Positions 9,557-16,544 of a stretch of 64,000 nucleotides of DNA are shown here, piece after piece; position 1 is the first letter of the stretch, and each line of letters begins with the position of its first letter. The stretch covers positions 1 through 64,000 of the forward strand of contig JBASCW010000037.1 in NCBI GenBank assembly GCA_049651845.1, written 5' to 3'. A program made the translations under genes and the position numbers. The notes under the pieces are model-generated. The model did no database searches, was not told where the DNA came from, and was given only the letters and a program-made list of their open reading frames with translations. This stretch comes from RBG-16-66-20 sp049651845 (GTDB taxonomy: Bacteria > Pseudomonadota > Gammaproteobacteria > Burkholderiales > SG8-39).

Positions 9557-10107
9557 TTCACGCTCCGCAATCTGGTTCCCATCAATTCCGACGCGGTCGA
9601 TCTGAGCCGGTCGCGTAACGCCTGCCGCGCACGGCACAGCCGGCTCATCACCGTGCCGATCGGGATCTCAAGGATTTCGCCCACTTCGGCGTAACCGCAG
9701 TCTTCCAGATCGACCAGAGTGACGACCTGTCTCTGGCCGAGCGGCAGCTCGCCGACGGCGCGCCGCACGCGCTGTACCAGCTCCGCGCTTGCACGCGCTT
9801 CCTCGGGCGTCGGGCCGCCATCCGTAATTTCATCCGCGACGCTTTCGATCTCCACGTACTCGCGCCGCGCGCGGGCATGGTCCCGCAGGCAGTTGGCCAG
9901 GATCCGGAACAGCCAAGCCCTGGACCGCGCCGCGTCCCGCAATTGCTCCGCCCCGCGCAGCGCCTTCTCGATCGCAGCGTGGGTCAGGTCATCGGCGAGA
10001 TCGGCATCGAGGCACCACGCATAGGCCATGCGGTACAGCGCCTCGCGCGAGCGTTCGATTTCGCGCCGCACGGCCGCGCCACGCCCGAATATCGATCTGA
10101 TTGCCAT
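9553..10107 (-). CDS. ECF-type RNA polymerase sigma factor (ECF1)
   Basis: 184 residues with region 2 (YRMAYAWCLDADLADDLTHAAIEKAL, RAWLFRILANCLRDHAR) and region 4 (LPLGQRQVVTLVDLEDCGYAEVGEILEIPIGTVMSRLCRARQAL). ATG at 10107 follows a strong ribosome-binding site (GGAGGAG). Translationally coupled to its anti-sigma factor. A GGAATAA-N15-CGTC promoter lies directly upstream, and the same motif lies before the divergent DsrE gene, which points to autoregulation and a divergent target operon. Confidence 0.92.
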   Translation of the reverse strand: MAIRSIFGRGAAVRREIERSREALYRMAYAWCLDADLADDLTHAAIEKALRGAEQLRDAARSRAWLFRILANCLRDHARARREYVEIESVADEITDGGPTPEEARASAELVQRVRRAVGELPLGQRQVVTLVDLEDCGYAEVGEILEIPIGTVMSRLCRARQALRDRLRSTASELMGTRLRSVK

Positions 10108-10121
10108 GCTCCTCCGAGTAA

Positions 10122-10147
10122 GACGTACCAGCCCGCCGGATTATTCC
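10122..10147 (-). promoter_or_regulatory. ECF1-type promoter of the sigma operon
   Basis: On the minus strand GGAATAA (10147-10141), 15 bases, then CGTC (10125-10122). The leader to the ATG at 10107 is short and holds the ribosome-binding site. The arrangement is identical in both boxes and spacing to the divergent site at 10177-10202. Confidence 0.75.
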
Positions 10148-10176
10148 GCGCAGGAGACCACGGTGAAGAGCGCAAT

Positions 10177-10202
10177 GGAATAAAGAGGCATCCCGGTTCG
10201 TC
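10177..10202 (+). promoter_or_regulatory. ECF1-type promoter of the DsrE/lipoprotein operon
   Basis: GGAATAA (10177-10183), 15 bases, CGTC (10199-10202), about 62 bases before the DsrE-like start. It matches the promoter of the sigma gene exactly in boxes and spacing, which strongly suggests a shared ECF sigma factor. This is seen directly in the sequence; recognition by the adjacent sigma factor is inference. Confidence 0.75.
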
Positions 10203-10264
10203 ATGCTGAATGGTAGGGCCGCGGGATTCCGCGCGCCAGGACCCCAGTTCACCAAGGAGGAAAA

Positions 10265-10732
10265 ATGACTACAGCAGCCCCTACGAGACAAGCACTTGCC
10301 GCGGTGCTGGTCGCCGCCGGCGTGGCTTTTACGCCCGCCCTCACGCACGCCCAATCCGCGCCGAATCAGGCGGCAGCGCAGAAGACCGGAAAGTACAAGG
10401 TCGTCATTCAGGTCAGCGACAACGATCCGGCGAAATGGAACCTGGCGCTGAACAACGCGCGCAACGTTCAGGTCGACCTGGGCAAGGACAACGTCGACGT
10501 CGAGATCGTCGCCTACGGGCCGGGCCTGCCCATGCTCAAGGCCGACTCGAAGGTCGCCGGACGCCTCGCCGAAGCGCTCGATCACAATATCGGGCTGATG
10601 GCCTGCGAGAACACCATGCGCAGCACCAAGGTTCAAAAGGACGACATCTACAGCGGCGTCAGTTACGTGGATGCCGGCGTGGTGCACATCATGAAGCGCC
10701 AGCGCGAAGGCTGGTCCTATGTACGGCCGTAG
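10265..10732 (+). CDS. Periplasmic DsrE-like protein
   Basis: 155 residues. A good ribosome-binding site (AAGGAGG) precedes ATG. The signal peptide has a probable cut after THAQS. The rest is a DsrE/DsrF-like domain with one cysteine in LMACENT, at the position equivalent to the active cysteine region of the family. Such proteins bind small sulfur compounds or act in sulfur transfer. It is homologous to the periplasmic half of the anti-sigma factor at 8822-9556 and is the first gene of the divergent ECF1-type operon. Confidence 0.75.
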   Translation: MTTAAPTRQALAAVLVAAGVAFTPALTHAQSAPNQAAAQKTGKYKVVIQVSDNDPAKWNLALNNARNVQVDLGKDNVDVEIVAYGPGLPMLKADSKVAGRLAEALDHNIGLMACENTMRSTKVQKDDIYSGVSYVDAGVVHIMKRQREGWSYVRP

Positions 10733-10745
10733 GCGGGGGCGCGAG

Positions 10746-11810
10746 ATGCGTTCGATGACGGCCGGCGTTCTGGCAGTTGCGGTCGCCGTAGTGGCCGCTT
10801 GCGCTTCCCAGACGCCGCGCGTCGCGCCCGAGCCGCTCGCGGTCGCCCGGGCGCCGATCAGTTTCGACGGCCACGTGGCCGGACGCGCGACGGACCTACT
10901 CTTCCTCGTGGTGAATGATACCAATCCGGCGACGCCGGGCATCGGGCTGGCGGCCGGCGAGCGGCTCATGGTGGCGCTGCCGAAAGAGTTTCAGCGCAAC
11001 AGCGCCTCGGCGCTGCGCGAGGATTCCGACTTCAACCTGGTACTCACGCGCGGCTGGCCGCAGGCCGCGGTGAGACAGCAAGGCCAGTACCGCATCGTGT
11101 ACGACGCGGCGAGCAACTCGATCGGCGTGCACGCGCTGACCGATGTCAGGCCCGAAGGCCCCAACGCGCCGGGGATCAAGGCGATCCACCTGCGCGGCAA
11201 TACGTTCCTCAACCTCGGACCAGGCGATCATGCGGTGCGCGTCTCGCAGCTCGGCGTCGAAGGGAGTGAAAAGCGCGCCTGGCAAGGCAATGCGAGGATC
11301 GAGTTCGACGCGCCCTCGGCACGGCTTGCGCCGACCAATTTTCACCTCGCGCCGGGCACCAACGCGGACTTCCAGAAAGCCGGCGTCAACAAGGATGCGC
11401 CGCACTGGCTGGGACTGCTTCTGTGGGGCGCTGCCGGCGGCCCGCTGAACGACGTCGGAATTGCGCCGCGCGACCTTGCCCGCCATCCCCGTTACACGGG
11501 CGGCCTTCTGGTACAGGACGCGAACGGCGACGGCAGGCTCGATGCGTCGCAGGACAAGGTCGTGGGCGGAATCATCGGCGCGGCGCCGGCGGGTGCGAAG
11601 GGGCAATCGGCGACCAGCCCGGTCGGCGTCGACGGGAAAGCGATTCTCTCCGGGAAGGCAACGCGTCACGAAAAATTTCCCGGCGGCGGCAAGCCCAACC
11701 CCGGGCTGCTGCCGGTGAGTTTTCACACCGGCGACAAAGCCGGGCCGTATCGTCCGACTTTCGAATTGATCGGCGGAAACACCTTCCAGTACACGATCGA
11801 AGCGCGCTGA
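10746..11810 (+). CDS. Predicted lipoprotein of unknown function
   Basis: 354 residues. Signal peptide ends with a lipobox-like VVAAC. No family recognised. Visible features: a calcium-binding-like DANGDGRLD loop near residues 260-270, and a C-terminal region rich in G/K/P. It starts 13 bases after the DsrE-like gene and shares its promoter, so it is probably part of the ECF1 response. An outer-membrane or periplasmic binding role is possible, but nothing shows it directly. Confidence 0.65.
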   Translation: MRSMTAGVLAVAVAVVAACASQTPRVAPEPLAVARAPISFDGHVAGRATDLLFLVVNDTNPATPGIGLAAGERLMVALPKEFQRNSASALREDSDFNLVLTRGWPQAAVRQQGQYRIVYDAASNSIGVHALTDVRPEGPNAPGIKAIHLRGNTFLNLGPGDHAVRVSQLGVEGSEKRAWQGNARIEFDAPSARLAPTNFHLAPGTNADFQKAGVNKDAPHWLGLLLWGAAGGPLNDVGIAPRDLARHPRYTGGLLVQDANGDGRLDASQDKVVGGIIGAAPAGAKGQSATSPVGVDGKAILSGKATRHEKFPGGGKPNPGLLPVSFHTGDKAGPYRPTFELIGGNTFQYTIEAR

Positions 11811-11822
11811 AGCGGCCTGCTG

Positions 11823-12116
11823 GTGGCCGCTCGTCCTTCGCAGCCCGGAGTGCGCCTTGCGCTGGCGCCGGCCGTGCTGGCCGCACCGGTGCTGTTCGTC
11901 TGGGACATGGCGGTTTGGGCGCTGGTCGAGGCTGGCGCGTCCGAGCGGGCGGACCTGGTGTTCGGCAAGACCCGGGCGCAAGCGCCGTTCCAGATTCTCA
12001 TGCTTTCGATTCCGGCGCTCGCTGCTGCGATCTGGGCGATGAAGGGCCTCGCGCCCACGCGCCTTGCGCACTCAGGGGCCGGCGCGGCGCTCTGGCCGAG
12101 CCTGCTGCGGTGGTAG
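11823..12116 (+). pseudogene. Fragment resembling DUF1109/NrsF-type negative regulator of sigma
   Basis: 97 residues from a GTG start, with two hydrophobic stretches and the segment PFQILMLSIPALAAAIWAM followed by GLAPTRLA, resembling the middle of DUF1109 (NrsF) membrane anti-sigma proteins of about 210 residues. The expected remaining helices are absent: the frame ends in unrelated sequence after about 30 residues. Most likely a leftover of a former sigma-regulator pair. The family match is moderate. Confidence 0.45.
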
Positions 12117-12194
12117 CGAGCCCGGCAAGTGGTTCGATGTAAGGAAACCGCTCGCGCCCAGGTCTAGTCCTGAGAAGCCTTCGAATTGCATACG

Positions 12195-12863
12195 ATGATC
12201 GAGCGTTGCTCGCGAATTTTCTACGTTTTGCTCGTGATCTCCGTCAACGTCGCAGCACCGGCGCCGGCGATTGCCCAGAGCACCGATGCGGAGATGAGCA
12301 AGATCAGCGGCGACCCCGCGGCACCGAGGCGGCACTTCAGGCTAGTGGATCCCGCAAAGCTTCCGGCGCAAAAGGCGAGCGAGATTTACGCGCTCGTCCG
12401 GCAGGCTTTGCAGGGTGGATACGCACGCTCGGGAAACGCGATCGCAGGCGGCTATCAGGGTTGGCGCCGCATGAATACCGCCCCCTACCTGTCCGCCACG
12501 CACGGCAATCATTATCTGAATAACTACCTCAACGATATCGGCGCCGCCGCGTATGGCCGCTTCGAGAAGGCCGGCAAGCTTCCGGTAGGCACCGTCATTG
12601 CCAAGGACAGTTTCTCCATGACGCGCGGAGGCGAGATTCTTCTGGGCGGACTGTTCGTGATGGAGAAAATGCCTGGCGGATTCCTTGACGTGACCGATGA
12701 CCGGAAGTACACGGTCATCCAGGCGGATGGCACGCTGTTCGGGGAGACCAGTGGCAGGGGATCAGACCGCGTCGAGTACTGCAACGCGTGTCATTTGGCG
12801 AAGAAAAGCCAGGATCATCTGTGGTTCCTGCCCAAGCCCTACCGCGTACCGGCGCACAACTGA
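12195..12863 (+). CDS. Periplasmic cytochrome P460-like protein
   Basis: 222 residues. Signal peptide (cut near APAIAQ), then a domain with GGYQGWRRMN, a central KLPVGTVIAKDSF segment and a single C-terminal haem c site, YCNACH (near residues 196-201). This order fits the cytochrome P460 family, whose members oxidise hydroxylamine or detoxify NO. The cross-linking lysine cannot be assigned without an alignment. The start could also be TTG at 12186. It stands alone between gene fragments. Confidence 0.65.
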   Translation: MIERCSRIFYVLLVISVNVAAPAPAIAQSTDAEMSKISGDPAAPRRHFRLVDPAKLPAQKASEIYALVRQALQGGYARSGNAIAGGYQGWRRMNTAPYLSATHGNHYLNNYLNDIGAAAYGRFEKAGKLPVGTVIAKDSFSMTRGGEILLGGLFVMEKMPGGFLDVTDDRKYTVIQADGTLFGETSGRGSDRVEYCNACHLAKKSQDHLWFLPKPYRVPAHN

Positions 12864-12871
12864 GGCGTCGC

Positions 12872-13021
12872 TCAGTTCTCGTCCTTCTCGAGCACCTCGG
12901 GTACTTTATGCGATGCGCGGCTGAGAAATTCGATCTGGCGGGAGAAGTTGATGCACCCCTTGCACATCATCAGGTGCATTCTCAACAGCGCCCGATCCAG
13001 ACGCCCGAGCGGCTCGTCCAT
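12872..13021 (-). CDS. Small zf-HC2-like (anti-sigma type) protein, probably 5'-truncated
   Basis: 49 residues from the ATG at 13021. It holds the pattern MDEPLGRLDRALLRMHLMMCKGCINFSRQ, i.e. the HLxxCxxC of small cytoplasmic zinc anti-sigma proteins. These normally begin about 20 residues earlier with a cysteine motif and follow an ECF sigma gene. Neither is found: upstream the sequence turns into the end of a DUF302 gene on the other strand. Either a very short functional protein or the remainder of a broken pair. Confidence 0.45.
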   Translation of the reverse strand: MDEPLGRLDRALLRMHLMMCKGCINFSRQIEFLSRASHKVPEVLEKDEN

Positions 13022-13210
13022 CGCGTGCCAGCGGGCATCGAGGCGCCGCTGCGGACATACCTCACGGAAGATGCAGATGGTAGGACGAGCGTCACCTGGC
13101 GTGCTCCGAGTGCCGTGTTCGCAGCCTACGGCAGCGCCGAGCTGAACGCGATGGCGCGCGAGCTCGACCCGGTCTTCGAGAAGATCGTCGGCGACGCGAT
13201 CGGCAACTGA
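13022..13210 (+). pseudogene. C-terminal fragment of a DUF302 protein
   Basis: The frame from about 13022 to TGA 13210 encodes IEAPLRTYLTEDADGRTSVTW followed by an amphipathic helix ending in a short tail, matching the second half of DUF302 proteins (about 130-150 residues). The N-terminal half is missing; upstream sequence belongs to the oppositely directed zf-HC2 gene. DUF302 genes commonly accompany heavy-metal or thiol stress genes. Probably a deletion remnant. Confidence 0.5.
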
Positions 13211-13222
13211 AAGGACCAGGCA

Positions 13223-14182
13223 ATGGAAAGAATGTACAGATTTGTCTGCGCTGCGCTGGTGGCGGTGCTGTTCGGACCTGGCGCCGCCATCGCAGAGCCA
13301 ATGCGCAACGGCTTCGACCTGGCCGGCGCGCTTGTCCCGGTAGAGGGGATCCTGCAGGGCGGGCCGCCGAAAGACGGCATCCCGGCGATCGATCGTCCTG
13401 CCTTCGTGGGTGCGCGCGATGCCACCGATCTGCGCCCCGGGGACATGGTTCTCGGCATTTCTCGCGACGGCCTTGCCAAGGCGTACCCGATCCGCATCCT
13501 GAACTGGCACGAAGTGGTCAATGACCGATTCGGCGCCGACAACATCGTGGTGACCTTCTGTCCTCTGTGCGGATCCGGCGTCGCGTTCGAATCCAAAGCC
13601 GGGAGCCGCGCGTTGCGCTTCGGCGTCTCGGGACTGCTCTACAACAGCGACGTGCTGCTTTACGACCGCGAGACGCAGTCGCTATGGTCGCAGATCCGGG
13701 CGCAGGCGGTCACCGGGCCATTGAAGGGCGGACATCTCGAGGCGGTACCGGTCCTGCACACCACCTGGGCTGACTGGCGTGCGCGGCATCCGAATTCACT
13801 GGTGCTGGGCCAGAAGACGGGATATTCACGCGACTATGACGGCGATCCCTACGCCGGGTACGAAAAGTCCGCAGACCTGATGTTCCCGGTGCGCTTTCGC
13901 GCCGAGGGCTACCACCCGAAGGAGCGGGTGCTCGGCATCGTTCTGGGCGGCAAGGCAAAAGCGTATCCGTTCGTCGAGCTGGCGAAGGGCGCGGGCGAGG
14001 TCGCCGACACGGTGGGTGGGCGCGTGATCCGGGTTCGATACAGCCGCGAGCACCAGTCGGCCGAGGCCTTCGACGCCAAAGGCCAGCCGATGGTCGCCAC
14101 TACGCTGTTCTGGTTCGCGTGGGCGGCATTTCATCCCGGCACGGAGATATACCGGGCGCCCGGCGCGAAAGGCGGCAAATGA
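13223..14182 (+). CDS. DUF3179 domain-containing exported protein
   Basis: 319 residues with a signal peptide cut near AIAEP. The DUF3179 core shows GISRDGLAKAYPIRILNWHEVVND, TFCPLCGSGVAF, GVSGLLYNSDVLLYDRETQSLWSQ and LGIVLGGKAKAYPF. The two-cysteine CPLC segment is a family hallmark; biochemical function is unknown. It is immediately downstream of the DUF302 fragment. A longer paralogue lies at 39823-41175. Confidence 0.85.
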   Translation: MERMYRFVCAALVAVLFGPGAAIAEPMRNGFDLAGALVPVEGILQGGPPKDGIPAIDRPAFVGARDATDLRPGDMVLGISRDGLAKAYPIRILNWHEVVNDRFGADNIVVTFCPLCGSGVAFESKAGSRALRFGVSGLLYNSDVLLYDRETQSLWSQIRAQAVTGPLKGGHLEAVPVLHTTWADWRARHPNSLVLGQKTGYSRDYDGDPYAGYEKSADLMFPVRFRAEGYHPKERVLGIVLGGKAKAYPFVELAKGAGEVADTVGGRVIRVRYSREHQSAEAFDAKGQPMVATTLFWFAWAAFHPGTEIYRAPGAKGGK

Positions 14183-14482
14183 GTTGCGCCCGCCATCAAT
14201 CGTAAGGATTCCGGCCGTTCAGTGTCTGCCGAGGCTGCTGGCGGATCGGTGATCCATCGGTGGGTACCAGTAAGGCGGTCGTCGACGCGGACGAATCGGA
14301 CCACCGTCGAATGCGGCGTTCATTTCGCCTTCGCCTGGCTCGCTTTCCTACACGACGCGAGATCGTGCGCGCTCTACCGTAGCGAATAGAAACTGCCCGC
14401 GCGGCGTTCTAAGTAGGTAGGACGAAGGCCGCCAGATTCGGGCGGGTCATGGAGAGCAGCGATAAAAACGCCACTTTGGCAT
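14183..14482. other. 300-base gap upstream of the second ECF sigma gene
   Basis: No coding region is supported here. The first about 190 bases show nothing recognisable. The ECF2-type promoter sits at 14382-14411, leaving an untranslated leader of about 65 bases. No tRNA-like fold and no T-rich terminator were seen. Confidence 0.5.
14382..14411 (+). promoter_or_regulatory. ECF2-type promoter of the sigma/anti-sigma/dsbA operon
   Basis: GCGAATAG (14382-14389), 15 bases, CGTTCTA (14405-14411). The identical bipartite sequence with identical spacing lies before the Rieske gene at 16496-16525; the GTA preceding the first box is also shared. This is the expected pattern for a sigma factor that drives its own gene and a target operon. 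Confidence 0.8.
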
Positions 14483-15073
14483 GTGGGAGAGCGATGGACG
14501 CGCTGGCGCTTCGAGCGGCACGCGAAGGAGCAGCTCGCGCCGCTGTACGGCATGGCGCTGCGCCTCACGGGGCGGCACGAGGACGCCGAGGACCTCGTGC
14601 AGGACACGATCGTCAAGGCCTACCAGGCCTACGGCGGGGCCCGCTTCGAGGGCCCGGCCGGCTTCCGGGGCTGGCTGTTCACGATCCTGGCGAACGGCTT
14701 CCGGGACAGATACCGCCGGCGTGGCCGCTCGCCCGAAGTCGCGCTCGAGCCGTCGGAGGACGATCCAGACGCAAAAGTGATCGAGCTGGTTCCGGATTTT
14801 GCGCCGGGCCCGGAAGCCCGGGCCGAGACCACGCTCTTGCGCGAAGCCGCGCAGGGCGTCATGGAGCGCATGGCTCCCGAGATCCGGCTTGCCGTGACGC
14901 TCTTCTTCGTCGAGGGTTGTACTTACCAGGAGATCGCCGATATCACCGGATGCCCCATCGGCACGGTCATGTCGCGGCTCTGGCGGGGGCGCCGAATCCT
15001 GCGGGATAAACTCGCCCGCTTCGGTGAAGAGGAATCTGTGCCCGCGCGGCGCCGAAAGGTGGAAGGATCATGA
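14483..15073 (+). CDS. ECF-type RNA polymerase sigma factor (ECF2)
   Basis: 196 residues. Region 2 (LYGMALRLTGRHEDAEDLVQDTIVKAY, FRGWLFTILANGFRDRYRRRG) and region 4 (MAPEIRLAVTLFFVEGCTYQEIADITGCPIGTVMSRLWRGRRIL) are both intact. GTG at 14483 is the best start in frame, although no clear ribosome-binding site precedes it. The stop overlaps the ATG of the anti-sigma gene. It probably recognises GCGAATAG-N15-CGTTCTA, which lies before its own gene and before the Mo-oxidoreductase operon. Confidence 0.9.
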   Translation: MGERWTRWRFERHAKEQLAPLYGMALRLTGRHEDAEDLVQDTIVKAYQAYGGARFEGPAGFRGWLFTILANGFRDRYRRRGRSPEVALEPSEDDPDAKVIELVPDFAPGPEARAETTLLREAAQGVMERMAPEIRLAVTLFFVEGCTYQEIADITGCPIGTVMSRLWRGRRILRDKLARFGEEESVPARRRKVEGS

Positions 15074-15900
15074 ACCCGATGATACCGAAGTGCGGCGATG
15101 TATCGAGCCGGCTGCATGGGTACGCCGACCATGCGCTGCCCGCCGCAGAACGCCGTCTCATCGAGGCGCACCTCGAAGGCTGCCCGACGTGCAGGGCGGA
15201 GCTGGCGCAAATCGAGGCGGTTGAGACGCGCCTTCGGCATCTGTGGCGGGTGCAGAGCGCGCCGGCGCCGGAGCTGTGGGAGCGAATCCGGATGCGCCTC
15301 GCGCCGCCGGCTTCCGTCCGGAGGCCCCTTATTCCATGGCCTGGGCGCGGATGGCAGCGGGCGGCCGCTGCGTTTGCGGTGGTGGCCGCTGTCGCCGGGA
15401 CGACCGTGGTCGGATACCACCTGGTGGAAACCCGCCACGCCGAGAGCCGGTTCGTCGCGGCGCCGATCGAGGAGCTGAAAGCGTTCGTCGACAGCCGCAG
15501 GCCGATGGATGTCGCGACCACCGACCTTGGCGAGCTGCACGGATGGTTCAGGGGCAAGATCGATTTCTCGATTCCGGAGCCGAGGACCCGTGGCGACGTG
15601 CGCCTTGTCGGAGGGCGGCTGTGCTTCTTTCTCGAGCGGCGCATCGCCTCGATGATGTACGAGGCGGCCGGCGGCCGCGTCGTCTCGCTGTACGTAATCC
15701 CGGCGCACTTGGAGACTCTCGACTCGGACTCCAGGCACGTCGTCGCCGGGGAGCCGGTCAGCTTGAAGCGGCTCGGCGGCTATACGCAGGTCATGTGGCA
15801 GCGCGACAAGCTCGTGTATGCCCTGGTCGGAGACATGCCGGCGGCGCAACTGATGGAGCTCACTTCGGAGTTCCTGCATTCGACGCGGGAGCCCGCATGA
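15070..15900 (+). CDS. Zinc-finger (zf-HC2) membrane anti-sigma factor
   Basis: 276 residues. The N-terminal anti-sigma domain has the HLEGCPTC motif (near residues 34-41) plus an upstream cysteine. One membrane helix follows (about residues 96-117). The periplasmic part of about 155 residues contains a single cysteine in GGRLCFFLERR. It is translationally coupled to ECF2 and overlaps the DsbA-like gene by ATGA. It probably holds ECF2 at the membrane until a periplasmic signal arrives; the signal is not known. Confidence 0.85.
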   Translation: MNPMIPKCGDVSSRLHGYADHALPAAERRLIEAHLEGCPTCRAELAQIEAVETRLRHLWRVQSAPAPELWERIRMRLAPPASVRRPLIPWPGRGWQRAAAAFAVVAAVAGTTVVGYHLVETRHAESRFVAAPIEELKAFVDSRRPMDVATTDLGELHGWFRGKIDFSIPEPRTRGDVRLVGGRLCFFLERRIASMMYEAAGGRVVSLYVIPAHLETLDSDSRHVVAGEPVSLKRLGGYTQVMWQRDKLVYALVGDMPAAQLMELTSEFLHSTREPA

Positions 15901-16496
15901 ACCGGCTGCGCCGCCTGCTCATCGCCGCCATCGCGCTCGCGCCGCTCGCCGCGCGCGGGCAGCCGCGCTTCGTCGAGCTCGAGCGCGCGCTGCCGGTCGA
16001 GGCAGCGGACAGGATCGAGGTTATCGAGTTCTTCTGGTACGGCTGCATCCACTGCTACAACTTCGAGCCGCTGATGGAGAGCTGGCTGAAGAAGGTGCCG
16101 CCGGATGTGCAGGTCCGGCGCGTGCCGGCAGTGTTCAACGAGCGCATGGCGCGCGATGCCGCGATCTTCTACGCCTTCGAATCGCTCGGCGTGGCCGCCA
16201 GGCTGCACCGGCCACTCTTCGACGCGATTCATCGCGGCCGGCTGCGCACCGACCAGCCGCATGCGCTCGCCGAATGGCTGCAGCGCAACGGCATCGACGC
16301 CGGAAAATTCGACGACATGTCGAAATCCTTCGGCGTGCAGAGCAGGGTGCGCCGGGCGGCGCAGCTTTCGTCCGCGTACAAGATCGACGGCACGCCCGCG
16401 ATGGCGGTCCATGGCCGCTATGCCGTGAGCTCCAGCCCGGACATGCTGCGCACCGTCGAGCACCTGATCGAGACGGTCAGGAAGCCGAAGCCGTAG
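15897..16496 (+). CDS. DsbA-like periplasmic thiol:disulfide oxidoreductase
   Basis: 199 residues. Signal peptide (RRLLIAAIALAPLAARGQ), then a DsbA fold with FFWYGCIHCYNFEP and the cis-proline loop GTPAM. The active site is CIHC rather than the usual CPHC, which should change the redox potential. Co-transcribed with ECF2 and its anti-sigma factor. Its stop codon lies within the -35 box of the next promoter. It may oxidise cysteines in the cytochromes or the Rieske protein, or relay the redox signal to the anti-sigma factor. Confidence 0.8.
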   Translation: MNRLRRLLIAAIALAPLAARGQPRFVELERALPVEAADRIEVIEFFWYGCIHCYNFEPLMESWLKKVPPDVQVRRVPAVFNERMARDAAIFYAFESLGVAARLHRPLFDAIHRGRLRTDQPHALAEWLQRNGIDAGKFDDMSKSFGVQSRVRRAAQLSSAYKIDGTPAMAVHGRYAVSSSPDMLRTVEHLIETVRKPKP

Positions 16497-16525
16497 CGAA
16501 TAGTTTGGCGCGCTGCGTCGTTCTA
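16496..16525 (+). promoter_or_regulatory. ECF2-type promoter of the Mo-oxidoreductase operon
   Basis: GCGAATAG (16496-16503), 15 bases, CGTTCTA (16519-16525), 20 bases before the ATG of the Rieske gene, which has a GAGGAGG ribosome-binding site. Identical to the ECF2 gene's own promoter in both boxes and spacing. This links the electron-transfer operon to ECF2. Confidence 0.8.
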
Positions 16526-16544
16526 GTGGGGAGGAGGCAAGCCC

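Noticed and set aside
12140..12175. GGAAAC-N13-TCTA as a third ECF promoter before the P460 gene
   Set aside because: Only a loose match to generic ECF promoters, not to either motif found here, and no second copy to support it.
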